Shown: positions 18,453 through 27,618 of the stretch, piece by piece
Numbering within the stretch: position 1 is the stretch's first letter
Layout of the letters: the number at the start of each line of letters is the position of its first letter
Origin: Rhodobacterales bacterium HKCCSP123
GTDB lineage: Bacteria > Pseudomonadota > Alphaproteobacteria > Rhodobacterales > Rhodobacteraceae
Assembly: GCA_015689745.1 (NCBI GenBank)
Contig: WVSO01000033.1
Coordinates: 1-32,996, forward strand
DNA: 32,996 nucleotides
Reading direction: 5' to 3'
Translations under genes and position numbers: made by a program
The notes under the pieces: generated by a model
Databases searched by the model: none
Told to the model about the DNA's origin: nothing
Seen by the model: only the letters and a program-made list of their open reading frames with translations

Positions 18453-20126
18453 ATGGACGCCCGCACGATCACGTCTGGCCTGTCGGTCAGCCCCCAGATC
18501 ACAGCAGAAGATGTGCAGACCGCCAAGGACCACGGCTTCCGCGCGATCATCTGCAACCGTCCCGACGGCGAGGGGATGGACCAGCCGAACTTCGAGGAGA
18601 TCGAGACGGCGGCCAGGGCCCTGGGCCTCGAGGCCCGCTACCTGCCCATCGTCGCGGGCAAGGTCATGGATGACGATGCCGAGGCCTTCGGCAGGCTCCT
18701 GGAAGAGCTGCCGGGCCCGGTCCTTGCCTATTGCCGGACCGGCACGCGCTCCGCCACGCTCTGGTCGCTGGCGGTCGCGAAGTCCAAGCCGGTCGCCGAC
18801 ATCCTCGCCGCGACGCAGGCCGCGGGCTACGACATGGGCGGCGTCGTGCGCCGCATCGCCAACGGCGGCAAGACGCCCACCGACCGGGCCGATGCGCAGT
18901 TCGACGTCGTGATCGTCGGCGGCGGGGCCGCGGGCATCGCGGTGGCCGCCTCGCTGAAGGCGCGCAAGCCCAACCTCGATCTCGCGATCATCGACCCCGC
19001 CGACATCCACTACTACCAGCCCGGCTGGACCATGGTGGGCGGCGGCATCTTCGAGCCGCAGAAGACCGCCAAGACGATGGGCAGCCTGATCCCCGCGGGG
19101 GTCCACTGGATCAAGTCCGCCGTCGCGGCCTTCGAGCCCAAGGACAATGCCGTCATCCTCGATGGCTGCCGCGTGGTGAAATACCGCCGCCTGATCGTGG
19201 CGCCCGGCCTCAAGCTGGACTGGCACAAGGTCGAGGGGCTGGTCGATACGCTCGGCCAGAACGGTGTGACCTCGAACTACCGCTACGACCTCGCGCCCTA
19301 CACCTGGGAGCTTGTGAAGGGCCTGAAGAGCGGCCGCGCCGTCTTCACCCAGCCGCCGATGCCGATCAAATGCGCCGGTGCGCCGCAAAAGGCGCTGTAT
19401 CTTTCCGGTGACCATTGGCACCGCGAAGGCGTGCTCGACAAGATCGACATCCAGTTCATGAACGCGGGCGGCGTGCTGTTCGGGGTCAAGGATTACGTCC
19501 CCGCGCTGCAAAGCTACATGAACCGCTACCGGGCCGAGCTGAACTTCTTCCACAACCTCGTGGCGGTCGATGGCCCGGCGAAAAAGGCCTGGTTCGAGGT
19601 GAAGGAACCCGAGACGGAGGTCCGCACCGTCGAGGTGGCGTTCGACATGATCCATGTCGTCCCGCCGCAGACGGCCCCCGATTTCATCCGGGTTTCGCCG
19701 CTTGCCGATGCCGCGGGCTGGGTCGATGTCGACCAGGCCACGCTGCGCCACAAGACCTACGAGAACATCTGGTCGCTCGGCGACGTGATGAACGCGCCCA
19801 ACGCCAAGACCGCCGCGGCAGCCCGGATGCAGGCGCCCATCGTGGCCGAGAACGTGGCCGACGACATCGACGGGCGTTCGCCCACGGCGATCTACAACGG
19901 CTACGGCTCCTGCCCGCTGACGGTGGAAAAGGGCAAGATCGTTCTGGCGGAATTCGGCTACGGCGGCACGCTGCTGCCCAGCTTCCCGCGCTGGCTGATC
20001 GACGGCACGAAACCCACCCGCGCGGCCTGGTTCCTCAAGGAAACCGTGCTGCCGCCCTTCTACTGGAAGGCGATGCTGCGCGGGAAGGAATGGATGGTGA
20101 AGCCCGAAAAGGTCACCGCCCGCTGA
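18453..20126 (+). CDS. DUF442 (rhodanese-like) - sulfide:quinone oxidoreductase fusion
   Basis: A 557-residue two-domain protein. Residues ~1-110 are a DUF442/TIGR01244 domain with the loop YCRTGTRSATLW (Cys94), classed as phosphatase-like but carrying the C-R-x-G-x-R spacing of rhodanese sulfurtransferases. Residues ~150-557 are a type II SQR: FAD loop VVIVGGGAAGIA, HYYQPGWTMVGGG, and the two redox cysteines Cys307 in MPIKCAGAPQKA and Cys487 in YGSCPLTV, both in contexts that match mitochondrial SQOR. It would oxidise sulfide at the inner membrane, pass electrons to quinone and hand sulfane sulfur to a thiol acceptor. The start is behind AGGAGGAG; the frame upstream only shadows the dioxygenase gene. 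This fusion is seen in databases from memory, so it is not itself new. Confidence 0.9.
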   Translation: MDARTITSGLSVSPQITAEDVQTAKDHGFRAIICNRPDGEGMDQPNFEEIETAARALGLEARYLPIVAGKVMDDDAEAFGRLLEELPGPVLAYCRTGTRSATLWSLAVAKSKPVADILAATQAAGYDMGGVVRRIANGGKTPTDRADAQFDVVIVGGGAAGIAVAASLKARKPNLDLAIIDPADIHYYQPGWTMVGGGIFEPQKTAKTMGSLIPAGVHWIKSAVAAFEPKDNAVILDGCRVVKYRRLIVAPGLKLDWHKVEGLVDTLGQNGVTSNYRYDLAPYTWELVKGLKSGRAVFTQPPMPIKCAGAPQKALYLSGDHWHREGVLDKIDIQFMNAGGVLFGVKDYVPALQSYMNRYRAELNFFHNLVAVDGPAKKAWFEVKEPETEVRTVEVAFDMIHVVPPQTAPDFIRVSPLADAAGWVDVDQATLRHKTYENIWSLGDVMNAPNAKTAAAARMQAPIVAENVADDIDGRSPTAIYNGYGSCPLTVEKGKIVLAEFGYGGTLLPSFPRWLIDGTKPTRAAWFLKETVLPPFYWKAMLRGKEWMVKPEKVTAR

Positions 20127-20135
20127 GACACCCCC

Positions 20136-20161
20136 GGGCGGTCCGGCCCCTCGGGCCGCCC
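20136..20161. promoter_or_regulatory. Intercistronic hairpin between SQR and SulP genes
   Basis: GGGCGG (20136-20141) pairs with CCGCCC (20156-20161) around a 14-base interior that contains further GC self-complementarity. There is no T-run after it. It may lower transcription or stabilise the upstream mRNA before the transporter gene. Confidence 0.4.
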
Positions 20162-20184
20162 CAACACCAGAAAGACCGACCGGC

Positions 20185-21933
20185 ATGACGACCGACCTCA
20201 TCACCCTTGCGAAACGCTACGTGCCCGTGCTCGACTGGGGTCGGCGGTACAATCGCGACGCCTTCCAGAACGACATGATCGCGGCGGTGATCGTGACGAT
20301 CATGCTGATCCCGCAATCGCTGGCCTATGCGCTGCTCGCGGGTCTGCCGCCCGAGGCGGGGCTTTACGCCTCGATCCTGCCGATCATCCTTTACGCGATC
20401 TTCGGGACCTCGCGCGCACTGGCCGTGGGCCCCGTGGCGGTCGTCTCGCTGATGACGGCGGCGGCCGTGGGGCAGGTGGCCGAGCAGGGAACGGCCGGTT
20501 ACGCCATCGCCGCGCTGACGCTTGCGGTGCTCTCGGGCGGCATCCTGCTGGCGATGGGACTGTTGAAGCTGGGGTTCCTCGCCAACTTCCTGAGCCATCC
20601 TGTCATCGCGGGCTTCATCACCGCGTCGGGCATCCTGATCGCCGCGAGCCAGTTCAAGCATATCCTCGGCATCGACGCCCACGGCCACACGCTGCCCGAG
20701 GTGCTCTACACGCTGAACGAGAACATGAACGACGCGAACCCGATCACCATCGCCATCGGCGTGGGGGCGACGCTGTTCCTGTTCTGGGTGCGCAAGGGGC
20801 TGAAGCCGCTCCTCATCGCGCGCGGTGTCAAGCCGAAGCTGGCCGATGTCGCGCAGAAGGCCGGGCCGGTCGGCGCCGTCGTCGTCACCACGCTCGCGGT
20901 CTTTGCCTTCGGCCTCGCCGACCGCGGTGTCGCCATCGTGGGCCAGGTGCCGCAGAGCCTGCCGCCGCTGACCATGCCGAGCTTCTCGCCCGAGCTCATC
21001 AGCGCGCTTTTCGTCCCGGCGCTGCTGATCTCGGTCATCGGCTTCGTCGAGTCGATCTCCGTCGCCGAGACGCTTGCGGCCAAGAAGCGCCAGCGCATCG
21101 ACCCCGACCAGGAGCTGATCGGCCTCGGTGCCGCCAACATCGGCGCCGGCTTCACCGGCGGCTACCCGGTGACGGGCGGCTTCGCCCGCTCGGTCGTGAA
21201 CTTCGACGCGGGTGCCGAGACGCCGGCGGCGGGCGCCTTCACCGCCGTGGGCCTTGCCATCGCCGCGCTGGCGCTCACGCCGCTGGTGTTCTTCCTGCCG
21301 AAGGCGACGCTCGCGGCCACGATCATCGTCGCGGTCCTTTCCCTCGTCGATTTCTCGATCCTCAAGACCAGCTGGGGCTACTCCAAGGCCGACTTCACGG
21401 CCGTCGCGGCGACGATCCTCCTGACCCTTGGTCTTGGCGTCGAGACCGGCGTTTCGGCGGGCGTCGTTCTTTCGATCCTCCTGCATCTCTACAAGACTTC
21501 GAAGCCCCACGTGGCCGAGGTCGGCCTTGTTCCCGGTACCCAGCACTTCCGCAACATCCGCCGCCACGTCGTCGATACCGACCCCGCGGTCATCACCATC
21601 CGGATCGATGAAAGCCTTTATTTCCCGAACGCCCGTTTCCTCGAGGATTACGTCCTCGACCGGGTCGCGGCCGACAAGGACGTCCGGCACGTGGTGCTGA
21701 TGTGCTCGGCGGTGAACGTGATCGACTATTCCGCGCTCGAGGCGCTCGAGGTGCTGAACCATCGGCTCAAGGACATGGGCATCACGTTGCACATGTCCGA
21801 GGTCAAGGGCCCGGTCATGGATCGGCTGGAGAAGTCGCACTTCCTTCAGGAACTGACCGGCCGGGTGTTCCTGTCGCAATTCGACGCCTGGGTCGCGCTG
21901 ACCGCCGACAGGACGCCGAAGGCGGCCGAGTAG
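20185..21933 (+). CDS. SulP-family anion transporter with C-terminal STAS domain
   Basis: A 582-residue inner-membrane protein. The SulP signature is present as LIPQSLAYALLAGLPPEAGLY (cited in part: PQSLAYALLAGLPPEAGLY), followed by GTSRALAVGPVAVVSLM and ITASGILIAASQFKHILG. About a dozen hydrophobic helices run to residue ~435. The C-terminal ~140 residues are a STAS domain (IRIDESLYFPNARFLEDYV; NVIDYSALEALEVLN). SulP proteins carry sulfate, bicarbonate or other anions. As last gene of a sulfide-oxidation operon it could remove sulfite or sulfate, or bring in a sulfur anion; direction cannot be read. The ribosome site (AGAAAGA) is weak. Its stop is only 6 bp from the end of the convergent ugpC. 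Confidence 0.92.
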   Translation: MTTDLITLAKRYVPVLDWGRRYNRDAFQNDMIAAVIVTIMLIPQSLAYALLAGLPPEAGLYASILPIILYAIFGTSRALAVGPVAVVSLMTAAAVGQVAEQGTAGYAIAALTLAVLSGGILLAMGLLKLGFLANFLSHPVIAGFITASGILIAASQFKHILGIDAHGHTLPEVLYTLNENMNDANPITIAIGVGATLFLFWVRKGLKPLLIARGVKPKLADVAQKAGPVGAVVVTTLAVFAFGLADRGVAIVGQVPQSLPPLTMPSFSPELISALFVPALLISVIGFVESISVAETLAAKKRQRIDPDQELIGLGAANIGAGFTGGYPVTGGFARSVVNFDAGAETPAAGAFTAVGLAIAALALTPLVFFLPKATLAATIIVAVLSLVDFSILKTSWGYSKADFTAVAATILLTLGLGVETGVSAGVVLSILLHLYKTSKPHVAEVGLVPGTQHFRNIRRHVVDTDPAVITIRIDESLYFPNARFLEDYVLDRVAADKDVRHVVLMCSAVNVIDYSALEALEVLNHRLKDMGITLHMSEVKGPVMDRLEKSHFLQELTGRVFLSQFDAWVALTADRTPKAAE

Positions 21934-21939
21934 GGGGCT

Positions 21940-23001
21940 TCAGTCCACCACGCCCAGGGCCGGGCGCGGCCCGTCTCCCATCGCACGGTTGTCCGCGTCG
22001 AAGAAGGTGACCGCATCGGCATCGGCCCCGATATGGACGCGCCCGCCTTCCTTCAGAAGGCTGCCGCGCCCGTCGCGCAGGATCACGCGCTCCTCGCCGA
22101 TACGCAGGTGGATCAGCGTCTCGGCGCCAAGCGCCTCGACCAGGACCACGTCGGCCTCGGGCCCCTCGCGCGCGATGCGCAGCGCCTCGGGCCGGACGCC
22201 GACCGCGCCCGCGCCGGGCCGCGCGCCGCCTGCGAACCCCGCCATGGCCTGACCGGCGGGCGAGCCGATCTCGTAGACGTTCATCGGCGGTGCCCCGATG
22301 AACTCGGCCACGAAGCGGCTCGCGGGACGTTCGTAGAGGTCCATCGGCGTGCCGATCTGCTCGATCCTGCCCTCGGACATGATGACGATGCGGTCGGCGA
22401 GGCTCATCGCCTCGACCTGGTCGTGGGTGACGAAGACGAAGGTCGCACCCAGCCGCGCGTGCAGGTCCTTCAACTCGGCACGCAGTTGCGTGCGCAGCTT
22501 GGCGTCGAGGTTCGAGAGCGGTTCATCGAAGAGGAACACGGCGGGTTCGCGCACGATGGCGCGGCCCATCGCGACGCGCTGGCGCTGTCCGCCCGAGAGC
22601 TGCCGGGGCTTGCGGTCGAGATACTGGGTGATCTGCAGCGTCTCGGCGGCCTCGGAGATGCGGCGATCGATCTCGGGCCGCGGGGTGCCCTTGTTCTTCA
22701 GCCCGTATTCCATGTTCTTGCGCACGCTCATGTGCGGGTAGAGCGCGTAGTTCTGGAACACCATGGCGATGTCGCGCTCGGCGGGTTCCAGCTTGTTCAC
22801 CACGCGGCCCGCGATCTCGACCTCGCCCTCGGTGATCGTCTCGAGACCCGCGATCATGCGCAGCATCGTGGACTTGCCGCAGCCCGAGGGGCCGACCAGC
22901 ACGATGAATTCGCCGTCGGCGATATCGACCGACGCGCCTTTGACGGCCGAGACGCCGCCCGGATAGGTCTTTCCCACGTTGCGGATTTTCAGCTCGGCCA
23001 T
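21940..23001 (-). CDS. ugpC: sn-glycerol-3-phosphate ABC transporter ATPase UgpC
   Basis: A 353-residue MalK/UgpC-type ATPase: Walker [10 protein letters not shown] (from residue 37), Q-loop [12 protein letters not shown], signature [16 protein letters not shown], Walker [17 protein letters not shown]-loop [11 protein letters not shown], and a C-terminal TOBE/OB regulatory domain containing VGVRPEAL. The assignment to glycerol-3-phosphate rests on the neighbouring UgpB; the ATPase alone could serve other sugars. The start at 23001 is 2 bp after the ugpE stop; the open frame continues upstream only as overlap. Last gene of the ugpBAEC operon, ending 6 bp from the convergent sulP stop with no visible terminator between. 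Confidence 0.92.
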   Translation of the reverse strand: MAELKIRNVGKTYPGGVSAVKGASVDIADGEFIVLVGPSGCGKSTMLRMIAGLETITEGEVEIAGRVVNKLEPAERDIAMVFQNYALYPHMSVRKNMEYGLKNKGTPRPEIDRRISEAAETLQITQYLDRKPRQLSGGQRQRVAMGRAIVREPAVFLFDEPLSNLDAKLRTQLRAELKDLHARLGATFVFVTHDQVEAMSLADRIVIMSEGRIEQIGTPMDLYERPASRFVAEFIGAPPMNVYEIGSPAGQAMAGFAGGARPGAGAVGVRPEALRIAREGPEADVVLVEALGAETLIHLRIGEERVILRDGRGSLLKEGGRVHIGADADAVTFFDADNRAMGDGPRPALGVVD

Positions 23002-23003
23002 GG

Positions 23004-23852
23004 TTATTTCTCGCTGTCCACGAGGCCCTTCACGAAGAGCCGCTGCATGAAGATCACGACCGCGACCGGCGGCAGCATGGCCAGCACGGTCACCGACATG
23101 ATGGAATTCCACAAGGGTTCGCTGTCGACCACGTCGGCCATCCGCTTGATGCCCGCGACGATGGTCTGGTAGCTGTCGTCGGTCGTCACCAGGATCGGCC
23201 AGAGATACTGGTTCCAGCCGTAGATGAAGAGAATGACGAACAGCGCGGCGATGTTGGTCTGGGACATCGGCAGCAGGATGTCCCTGAAGAACTTCATCGG
23301 CCCCGCGCCGTCGATCCGGGCGGCCTCCATCAACTCGTCCGGCATGGTCAGGAACACCTGGCGGAAGAGAAATGTGGCGGTCGCCGAGGCCATCAGCGGC
23401 ACGGTCAGGCCGGTGTAGCTGTTCAGCATGTTGAGGTTCGAGATCACCTCGAAAGTCGGTACGATCCTGACCTCGACGGGCAGCATCAGCGTGATGAAGA
23501 TCATCCAGAACGCGAGCACCCGGAACGGAAAGCGGAAATAGACGATGGCGAAGGCCGACAGGATCGAGATGACGATCTTCCCGAAGGCGATGGCCAGCGC
23601 CATGATCATGGAGTTGGTCAGCATCACGCCGATCGGCACGGACATCTGCGAGGCGACGCCGCCCGCGAAGACGCCCGTGTAGGTCTCGACCGTGTTGTCG
23701 CCCGGCAAGAGCGGGATCGTTCCGCTGGTGAAGGCGGTCGGCTCATGGGTGGAGGCGATGACCGCCACGTAGACCGGAAAGGCCACGACCGCGACGCCCA
23801 GGATCAGGACGGCATGGGCGAGGTAATCGAGCCAGCGCTGGTTTTCGACCAT
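23004..23852 (-). CDS. ugpE: sn-glycerol-3-phosphate ABC transporter permease UgpE
   Basis: A 282-residue membrane permease of the MalG/UgpE type. It has an N-terminal helix ([20 protein letters not shown]), the [17 protein letters not shown]-like region read here as [17 protein letters not shown], the EAA coupling loop in [17 protein letters not shown], and the [12 protein letters not shown] stretch that is characteristic of UgpE. The ATG at 23852 follows GGAGGG placed right after the ugpA stop. It pairs with UgpA to form the transmembrane channel. Length is normal for the family (E. coli UgpE is 281). Confidence 0.93.
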   Translation of the reverse strand: MVENQRWLDYLAHAVLILGVAVVAFPVYVAVIASTHEPTAFTSGTIPLLPGDNTVETYTGVFAGGVASQMSVPIGVMLTNSMIMALAIAFGKIVISILSAFAIVYFRFPFRVLAFWMIFITLMLPVEVRIVPTFEVISNLNMLNSYTGLTVPLMASATATFLFRQVFLTMPDELMEAARIDGAGPMKFFRDILLPMSQTNIAALFVILFIYGWNQYLWPILVTTDDSYQTIVAGIKRMADVVDSEPLWNSIMSVTVLAMLPPVAVVIFMQRLFVKGLVDSEK

Positions 23853-23866
23853 TCTGTCGCCCTCCT

Positions 23867-24754
23867 TCAGTAGGTGACGCGCCGTTCCACGAAGCGGAAC
23901 TGGATCACGGTCAGAACGATGACGAGGCCCATCAGGATCACCGATTGCGCGGCCGACGAGCCGAAGTTCAGGCCCACGAACCCGTCGCGGAACACCTTGT
24001 AGACCAGGATGTTCGTGGCCTGTGCGGGGCCGCCCTCGGTCGTGGCGTCGATCACGGCGAAGGTCTCGAACAGCGTGTAGACGATGTTGACGACCAGCAG
24101 GAAGAAGGTCGTCGGCGACAGGAGCGGCAGGGTGATGGTCCAGAACCGCTTGAAGGGGCCCGCGCCGTCGATGGCGGCGGCCTCGCGCAGGCTCGTGGGG
24201 ATGGATTGAAGCCCCGCCACGAAGAACAGGAAGTTGTAGCTGATCTGCTTCCACGCCGCGGCCACGACCACGAGGATCATGGCGTCCGACGGCGTCAGCA
24301 GGTGGTTCCAGTCGTAGCCGAACACGTGTTCCAGCACGTAGGGCATGATCCCGATGGTGGGGTTGAAGATGAACCACCACAGGATGCCCGCCACGGCCGG
24401 TGCCACGGCGTAGGGCCAGACCAGAAGCGTCGTGTAGGCGCGCCCGCTCCGGATCATGCGGTCGACCGCCAGCGCCAGCACCAGCGACACGCCGAGCGCA
24501 AGGATCACGGTTGAGATCGAGAAGATCACCGTCACCTTGATCGCGTTCAGGTATTCGGGGCTGTCCAGCAGCCGCTCGTAGTTGCGCAGCCCCACGAAGG
24601 TGAAATTCAGGCCGAAGGCATCCTCCCGCAGGAAGGATTGGCGCACCGCCTGCGCGGCCGGCCACAGGAAGAAGATGCCGGTGATGATCAGCTGCGGTGC
24701 CAGCAACAGGTAGGGCAGGCCCTTGTTGCCGAAGATCGTGCGTTTCGTCTGCAT
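23867..24754 (-). CDS. ugpA: sn-glycerol-3-phosphate ABC transporter permease UgpA
   Basis: A 295-residue membrane permease, MalF/UgpA type. It opens with [20 protein letters not shown], has [19 protein letters not shown] in the first periplasmic loop, [12 protein letters not shown] in the middle, and the EAA coupling loop [18 protein letters not shown]. The C-terminus ([19 protein letters not shown]) matches UgpA. The start ATG at 24754 was preferred over one at 24787 because the extra residues overlap the terminator hairpin; the ribosome site is poor (CGGGGGC), which together with the hairpin upstream suggests lower expression than ugpB. Confidence 0.92.
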   Translation of the reverse strand: MQTKRTIFGNKGLPYLLLAPQLIITGIFFLWPAAQAVRQSFLREDAFGLNFTFVGLRNYERLLDSPEYLNAIKVTVIFSISTVILALGVSLVLALAVDRMIRSGRAYTTLLVWPYAVAPAVAGILWWFIFNPTIGIMPYVLEHVFGYDWNHLLTPSDAMILVVVAAAWKQISYNFLFFVAGLQSIPTSLREAAAIDGAGPFKRFWTITLPLLSPTTFFLLVVNIVYTLFETFAVIDATTEGGPAQATNILVYKVFRDGFVGLNFGSSAAQSVILMGLVIVLTVIQFRFVERRVTY

Positions 24755-24770
24755 CGTGCCCCCGAGGCGA

Positions 24771-24804
24771 AAAGGCCCGCGCCGCAAGCCATGCGGCGCG
24801 GGCC
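24771..24804 (-). terminator. Strong hairpin with T-run between ugpB and ugpA
   Basis: On the minus strand, GGCCCGCGCCGC and GCGGCGCGGGCC form a 12-bp perfect stem with a 7-base loop, immediately followed by TTTT. It is placed 19 bp after the ugpB stop and 20 bp before ugpA's ATG. This is an intrinsic terminator or attenuator allowing far more binding protein than membrane components, a common design in binding-protein-dependent transporters. Confidence 0.85.
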
Positions 24805-24823
24805 GGTGTTCAGGTCAACGGGA

Positions 24824-26149
24824 TCAGCCGTTGGCGTCCTCGAACTCGCGGATCAGTGCGTTGCCGCGCTCCACCACCGCGTCCAGCGCGCCCTGCGCAT
24901 CGACGGCACCCGAGAGCAGACGCTCGAATTCCTCGTCGATCACGGTCCGGATCTGGACGTAGTTGCCGAAGCGCAGGCCGCGCGAATTCTCGGTCGGCTC
25001 GTTCAGCGTCATCTGCCGGATCGAGATGTCCGCGCCGGGGTTGGCCTCGTAGTAGCCCTGGCTCTGGCTCAGCTCGTAGGCCGCCTGGGTGATCGGCAGG
25101 TAGCCCGTTTCCTGGTGCCACTGCGCCTGCACCTCGGGCGAGGAGAGGAAGCGGAAGAACTCGGCCACGCCGCGCTGTTCCTCCTCGCTGCCGCCGGAAA
25201 GAACCCAGAGCGTCGCGCCCCCGATGATCGAGTTCTGCGGCGCGCCTTCCACATCATCGTAATAGGGCAGCATGCCGAAGCCGACCTCGAAATCGGTGGC
25301 GTTCGCCATCACGCCCGCACGCCCGGCCGAGGATTCCATCATGATCGCGCAGGTCTGCGAATAGAAGGACGGGCCGGCATCGTTGCCGCCGCCGGGGCCT
25401 GCATAGCGGTAGAGCCCCTCGTCTTCCCAGCGCGCCAGGTTGTCCCAGTGGCGCACCTGCACGGGGCCGTTGAAGGTCAGCTCCGTCTCGAGCCCGCCGA
25501 AGCCGTTCTGCAGCGTGCCGATCTGCTGGTTGTGCCAGGCCGAGAAGTTCTCGAGCTGCGCCCAGCTCACCCAGCGCGAGGTGAAGCCGCATTCTGCCGC
25601 GCCGGACTCGACGATCTGACGCGAGAAGGCCTCGACCTCGGCCCAGGTGGTCGGCGGCGTGTCCGGATCGAGCCCGGCCGCCGCGAAGACATCGCGGTTG
25701 TAATAGAGGATCGGGGTGGACGAGTTGAAGGGCATCGACAGCATGTTGCCCTCGGGGTCGGTATAGTAACCGACAACCGCCGGCAGGAAGGCCGAGGGGT
25801 CGAATTCGACGCCCGCATCCGCCATCAGCTGGTAGACCGGAACGATGGCGCCCTGGGCTGCCATCATGGTGCCGGTGCCGACCTCGAAGACCTGCACGAT
25901 GTCCGGCTGCTCGCCCGCGCGGAAGGCCGCGATGGCGCCCGTCATCGTCTCGGCATAGGAGCCACGGTAGGACGGCACCACGACATACTCGGACTGCGAT
26001 GCGTTGAAGGCGGTTGCGATCGCTTCGGTCTTTTCACCAAGCTCGCCACCCATGGCGTGCCACCAGTCGATCTGGGTCTGTGCCTGCGCCGAAGCGCTCA
26101 AGGCAAGCATGCTGACGGCGGATGCCGCCGCGATCTTACGAAGCTTCAT
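24824..26149 (-). CDS. ugpB: sn-glycerol-3-phosphate-binding periplasmic protein UgpB
   Basis: A 441-residue periplasmic binding protein with a signal peptide (cleavage near ASAQA, residue ~23). It matches E. coli UgpB closely from memory: WHAMGGELGEK, PSYRGSYAETM, IVQVFEVGTGTMMA, PFNSSTPILYYNRD, WAQLENFSAWHN, QNSIIGGATLWVLSGG, WHQETGYLPITQAAYEL and GNYVQIRTVIDEE. It binds glycerol-3-phosphate, and in the family also glycerophosphodiesters, for import as a phosphate and carbon source. The start follows GGAGGAGAG. It is first in the ugpBAEC operon. A search of its upstream region by eye gave no confident Pho box. Confidence 0.95.
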   Translation of the reverse strand: MKLRKIAAASAVSMLALSASAQAQTQIDWWHAMGGELGEKTEAIATAFNASQSEYVVVPSYRGSYAETMTGAIAAFRAGEQPDIVQVFEVGTGTMMAAQGAIVPVYQLMADAGVEFDPSAFLPAVVGYYTDPEGNMLSMPFNSSTPILYYNRDVFAAAGLDPDTPPTTWAEVEAFSRQIVESGAAECGFTSRWVSWAQLENFSAWHNQQIGTLQNGFGGLETELTFNGPVQVRHWDNLARWEDEGLYRYAGPGGGNDAGPSFYSQTCAIMMESSAGRAGVMANATDFEVGFGMLPYYDDVEGAPQNSIIGGATLWVLSGGSEEEQRGVAEFFRFLSSPEVQAQWHQETGYLPITQAAYELSQSQGYYEANPGADISIRQMTLNEPTENSRGLRFGNYVQIRTVIDEEFERLLSGAVDAQGALDAVVERGNALIREFEDANG

Positions 26150-26163
26150 GTGTCTCTCCTCCG

Positions 26164-26178
26164 GCCGGTCGAACCGGC
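26164..26178 (-). promoter_or_regulatory. Hairpin next to the ugpB ribosome-binding site
   Basis: GCCGGT (26164-26169) and ACCGGC (26173-26178) form a perfect 6-bp stem around a 3-base loop. In the ugpB mRNA it ends a few bases before the GGAGGAG ribosome site and so could affect initiation or mRNA 5' stability. The 164-bp gap 26150-26313 should also hold the ugpB promoter. Confidence 0.4.
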
Positions 26179-26313
26179 TTTTCTGTCACGTCTCAAAAGG
26201 GGGAAGGGCATCGCGGCCCCCCCGCCGCGTGTCGCTTAACGCTCTCTTGTGACGGCAGTGTTACGCCCGAATTCCGGTCTTGCAACCGATTTCATTCGCA
26301 AACAATTTTCTCT

Positions 26314-27618
26314 CTATCCAAGAACGGAAAAGCTCGACTCCCGGTTGATCTCCCGCTTCCGCGAGAAGAATCCGGCGTCGATCTCGCGCCCTATGTGGCC
26401 GAGCGGCAGGGTCATGGGCGCGACATCGTGATCTGCCCCGCCTTCGCAATAGTCGACCAGTGCAGCCATCAGCCGCCCCGCGACCGGGGCATTCTTGTAC
26501 TGGTTCCCGCTGGTTCCGCAGGCCATGTAGAACCCCGGCAGGGCGGACTTGTCGTAGATCGGGATCCAGTCGGTCGCGGCATCGTAAAGCTCCACCACCC
26601 CGCGCATCCGACTGGGTATGCCGAGCGACGGCACCCTCTGGGCAAAGCGCATGGCCTGCGTCGTCCACTGGTCGGTGAACTCGGCGTTCCAGTCGCGGTC
26701 ATCGACCCATTGGTGGGGGTCGCACTCCGGGTCCTCGGATCCGATCAGGATGTTGTTGCCCCGTTCCGGGCGGCAGTAGCAGGCGATGTCGCTGTCCGAG
26801 ACGATCAGACCGTCATTCTCGAAATCGAAGCCCTCCGGCGCTGGCACATGCACCACCTCCTGCCGGAGCGGGCGCGTCTCGATCGTCATGTCCTCCAGCA
26901 CGCCGGCCATCGCGTTGATCCGCGCGCTCGCCGGGCCGCCCACGTTGACCACGACCGGCGCGTGGACCTCGGACCCATCGGCGAGCCGAACCCCCGACAC
27001 ACGCCCCCCCGCGGTCAGGATCGCCACCACCTCCGCGTTGAAGCGGAACCGCGCGCCGTGTCGTTTCGCGGCCTCGGCGATGTTCTGCGCCGAGAGCGCC
27101 GGGTCGGTGACGTAGCCCGCCGTGGGCCAGAAGACCCCACCGGACAGCACGCCGCCCGTGGGCTCGCCGAAGCCGTCGTCGTCCAGCCGCTTGGCGGGCG
27201 CGAAGCGGTCCAGCCGGTAGATAGGCAGCCGTTCGAGGATGCGGTCCGCGTCCCATTCCTCGAAGGGGCAGTCGAGCGCCCGGCTCATCGCCATGTGTTT
27301 CTCCAGCCCGCCATTCGCCCCGGTCTTCAAGACAAGGCAGCCGGTCTGCCGGAACTCGGCCAGCGCCTCGCCCGCGGGTGCCTGCAGGTAGTCGCGCCAC
27401 CCCGCCCAGTCGTGGAACCCCTCCCAGGCCATCGCGCAGCCTTCCAGCGTCGAGTAATGCACCCGCACGATCGCGCAGGACCCCGCGGTCGAGCCATGCC
27501 CGGCCGCGCCCTTCGCATCGAGAGAGATCACCGACTTGCCCGACTTCGCAAGCTCGTAGGCCACCGCCGCGCCGATCACACCTGCGCCGATGACGATCGC
27601 GTCTGCCCTGTCTGCCAT
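26314..27618 (-). CDS. FAD-dependent oxidoreductase, DAO superfamily
   Basis: A 434-residue flavoenzyme. The dinucleotide loop is AIVIGAGVIGAAVAYELA (residues 8-25), followed by the STAGSCAIVRVHYSTLEG stretch typical of DadA/sarcosine-oxidase-like members. The C-terminal FAD-closing segment is ALPGFYMACGTSGNQYKNAP. Family members oxidise amines such as D-amino acids, glycine or sarcosine, or glycerol-3-phosphate in a remoter branch; the substrate cannot be named. The ATG at 27618 follows AGGGGTG. It lies upstream of ugpB on the same strand with a 164-bp gap and downstream of xthA, and its stop sits in an AT-richer stretch. A link with the ugp genes is unproven. Confidence 0.83.
   Translation of the reverse strand: MADRADAIVIGAGVIGAAVAYELAKSGKSVISLDAKGAAGHGSTAGSCAIVRVHYSTLEGCAMAWEGFHDWAGWRDYLQAPAGEALAEFRQTGCLVLKTGANGGLEKHMAMSRALDCPFEEWDADRILERLPIYRLDRFAPAKRLDDDGFGEPTGGVLSGGVFWPTAGYVTDPALSAQNIAEAAKRHGARFRFNAEVVAILTAGGRVSGVRLADGSEVHAPVVVNVGGPASARINAMAGVLEDMTIETRPLRQEVVHVPAPEGFDFENDGLIVSDSDIACYCRPERGNNILIGSEDPECDPHQWVDDRDWNAEFTDQWTTQAMRFAQRVPSLGIPSRMRGVVELYDAATDWIPIYDKSALPGFYMACGTSGNQYKNAPVAGRLMAALVDYCEGGADHDVAPMTLPLGHIGREIDAGFFSRKREINRESSFSVLG

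Noticed and set aside
18453-18790. Calling the N-terminal domain of the SQR fusion a protein tyrosine phosphatase
   Set aside because: The loop is C-x4-R (CRTGTR), not the phosphatase C-x5-R, and the setting is sulfur metabolism, so a rhodanese-like role is preferred.
18126-20204. Long minus-strand open frame opposite the DUF442-SQR gene
   Set aside because: The product has composition typical of antisense GC-rich frames and no motifs, while the plus strand has an exact SQR.
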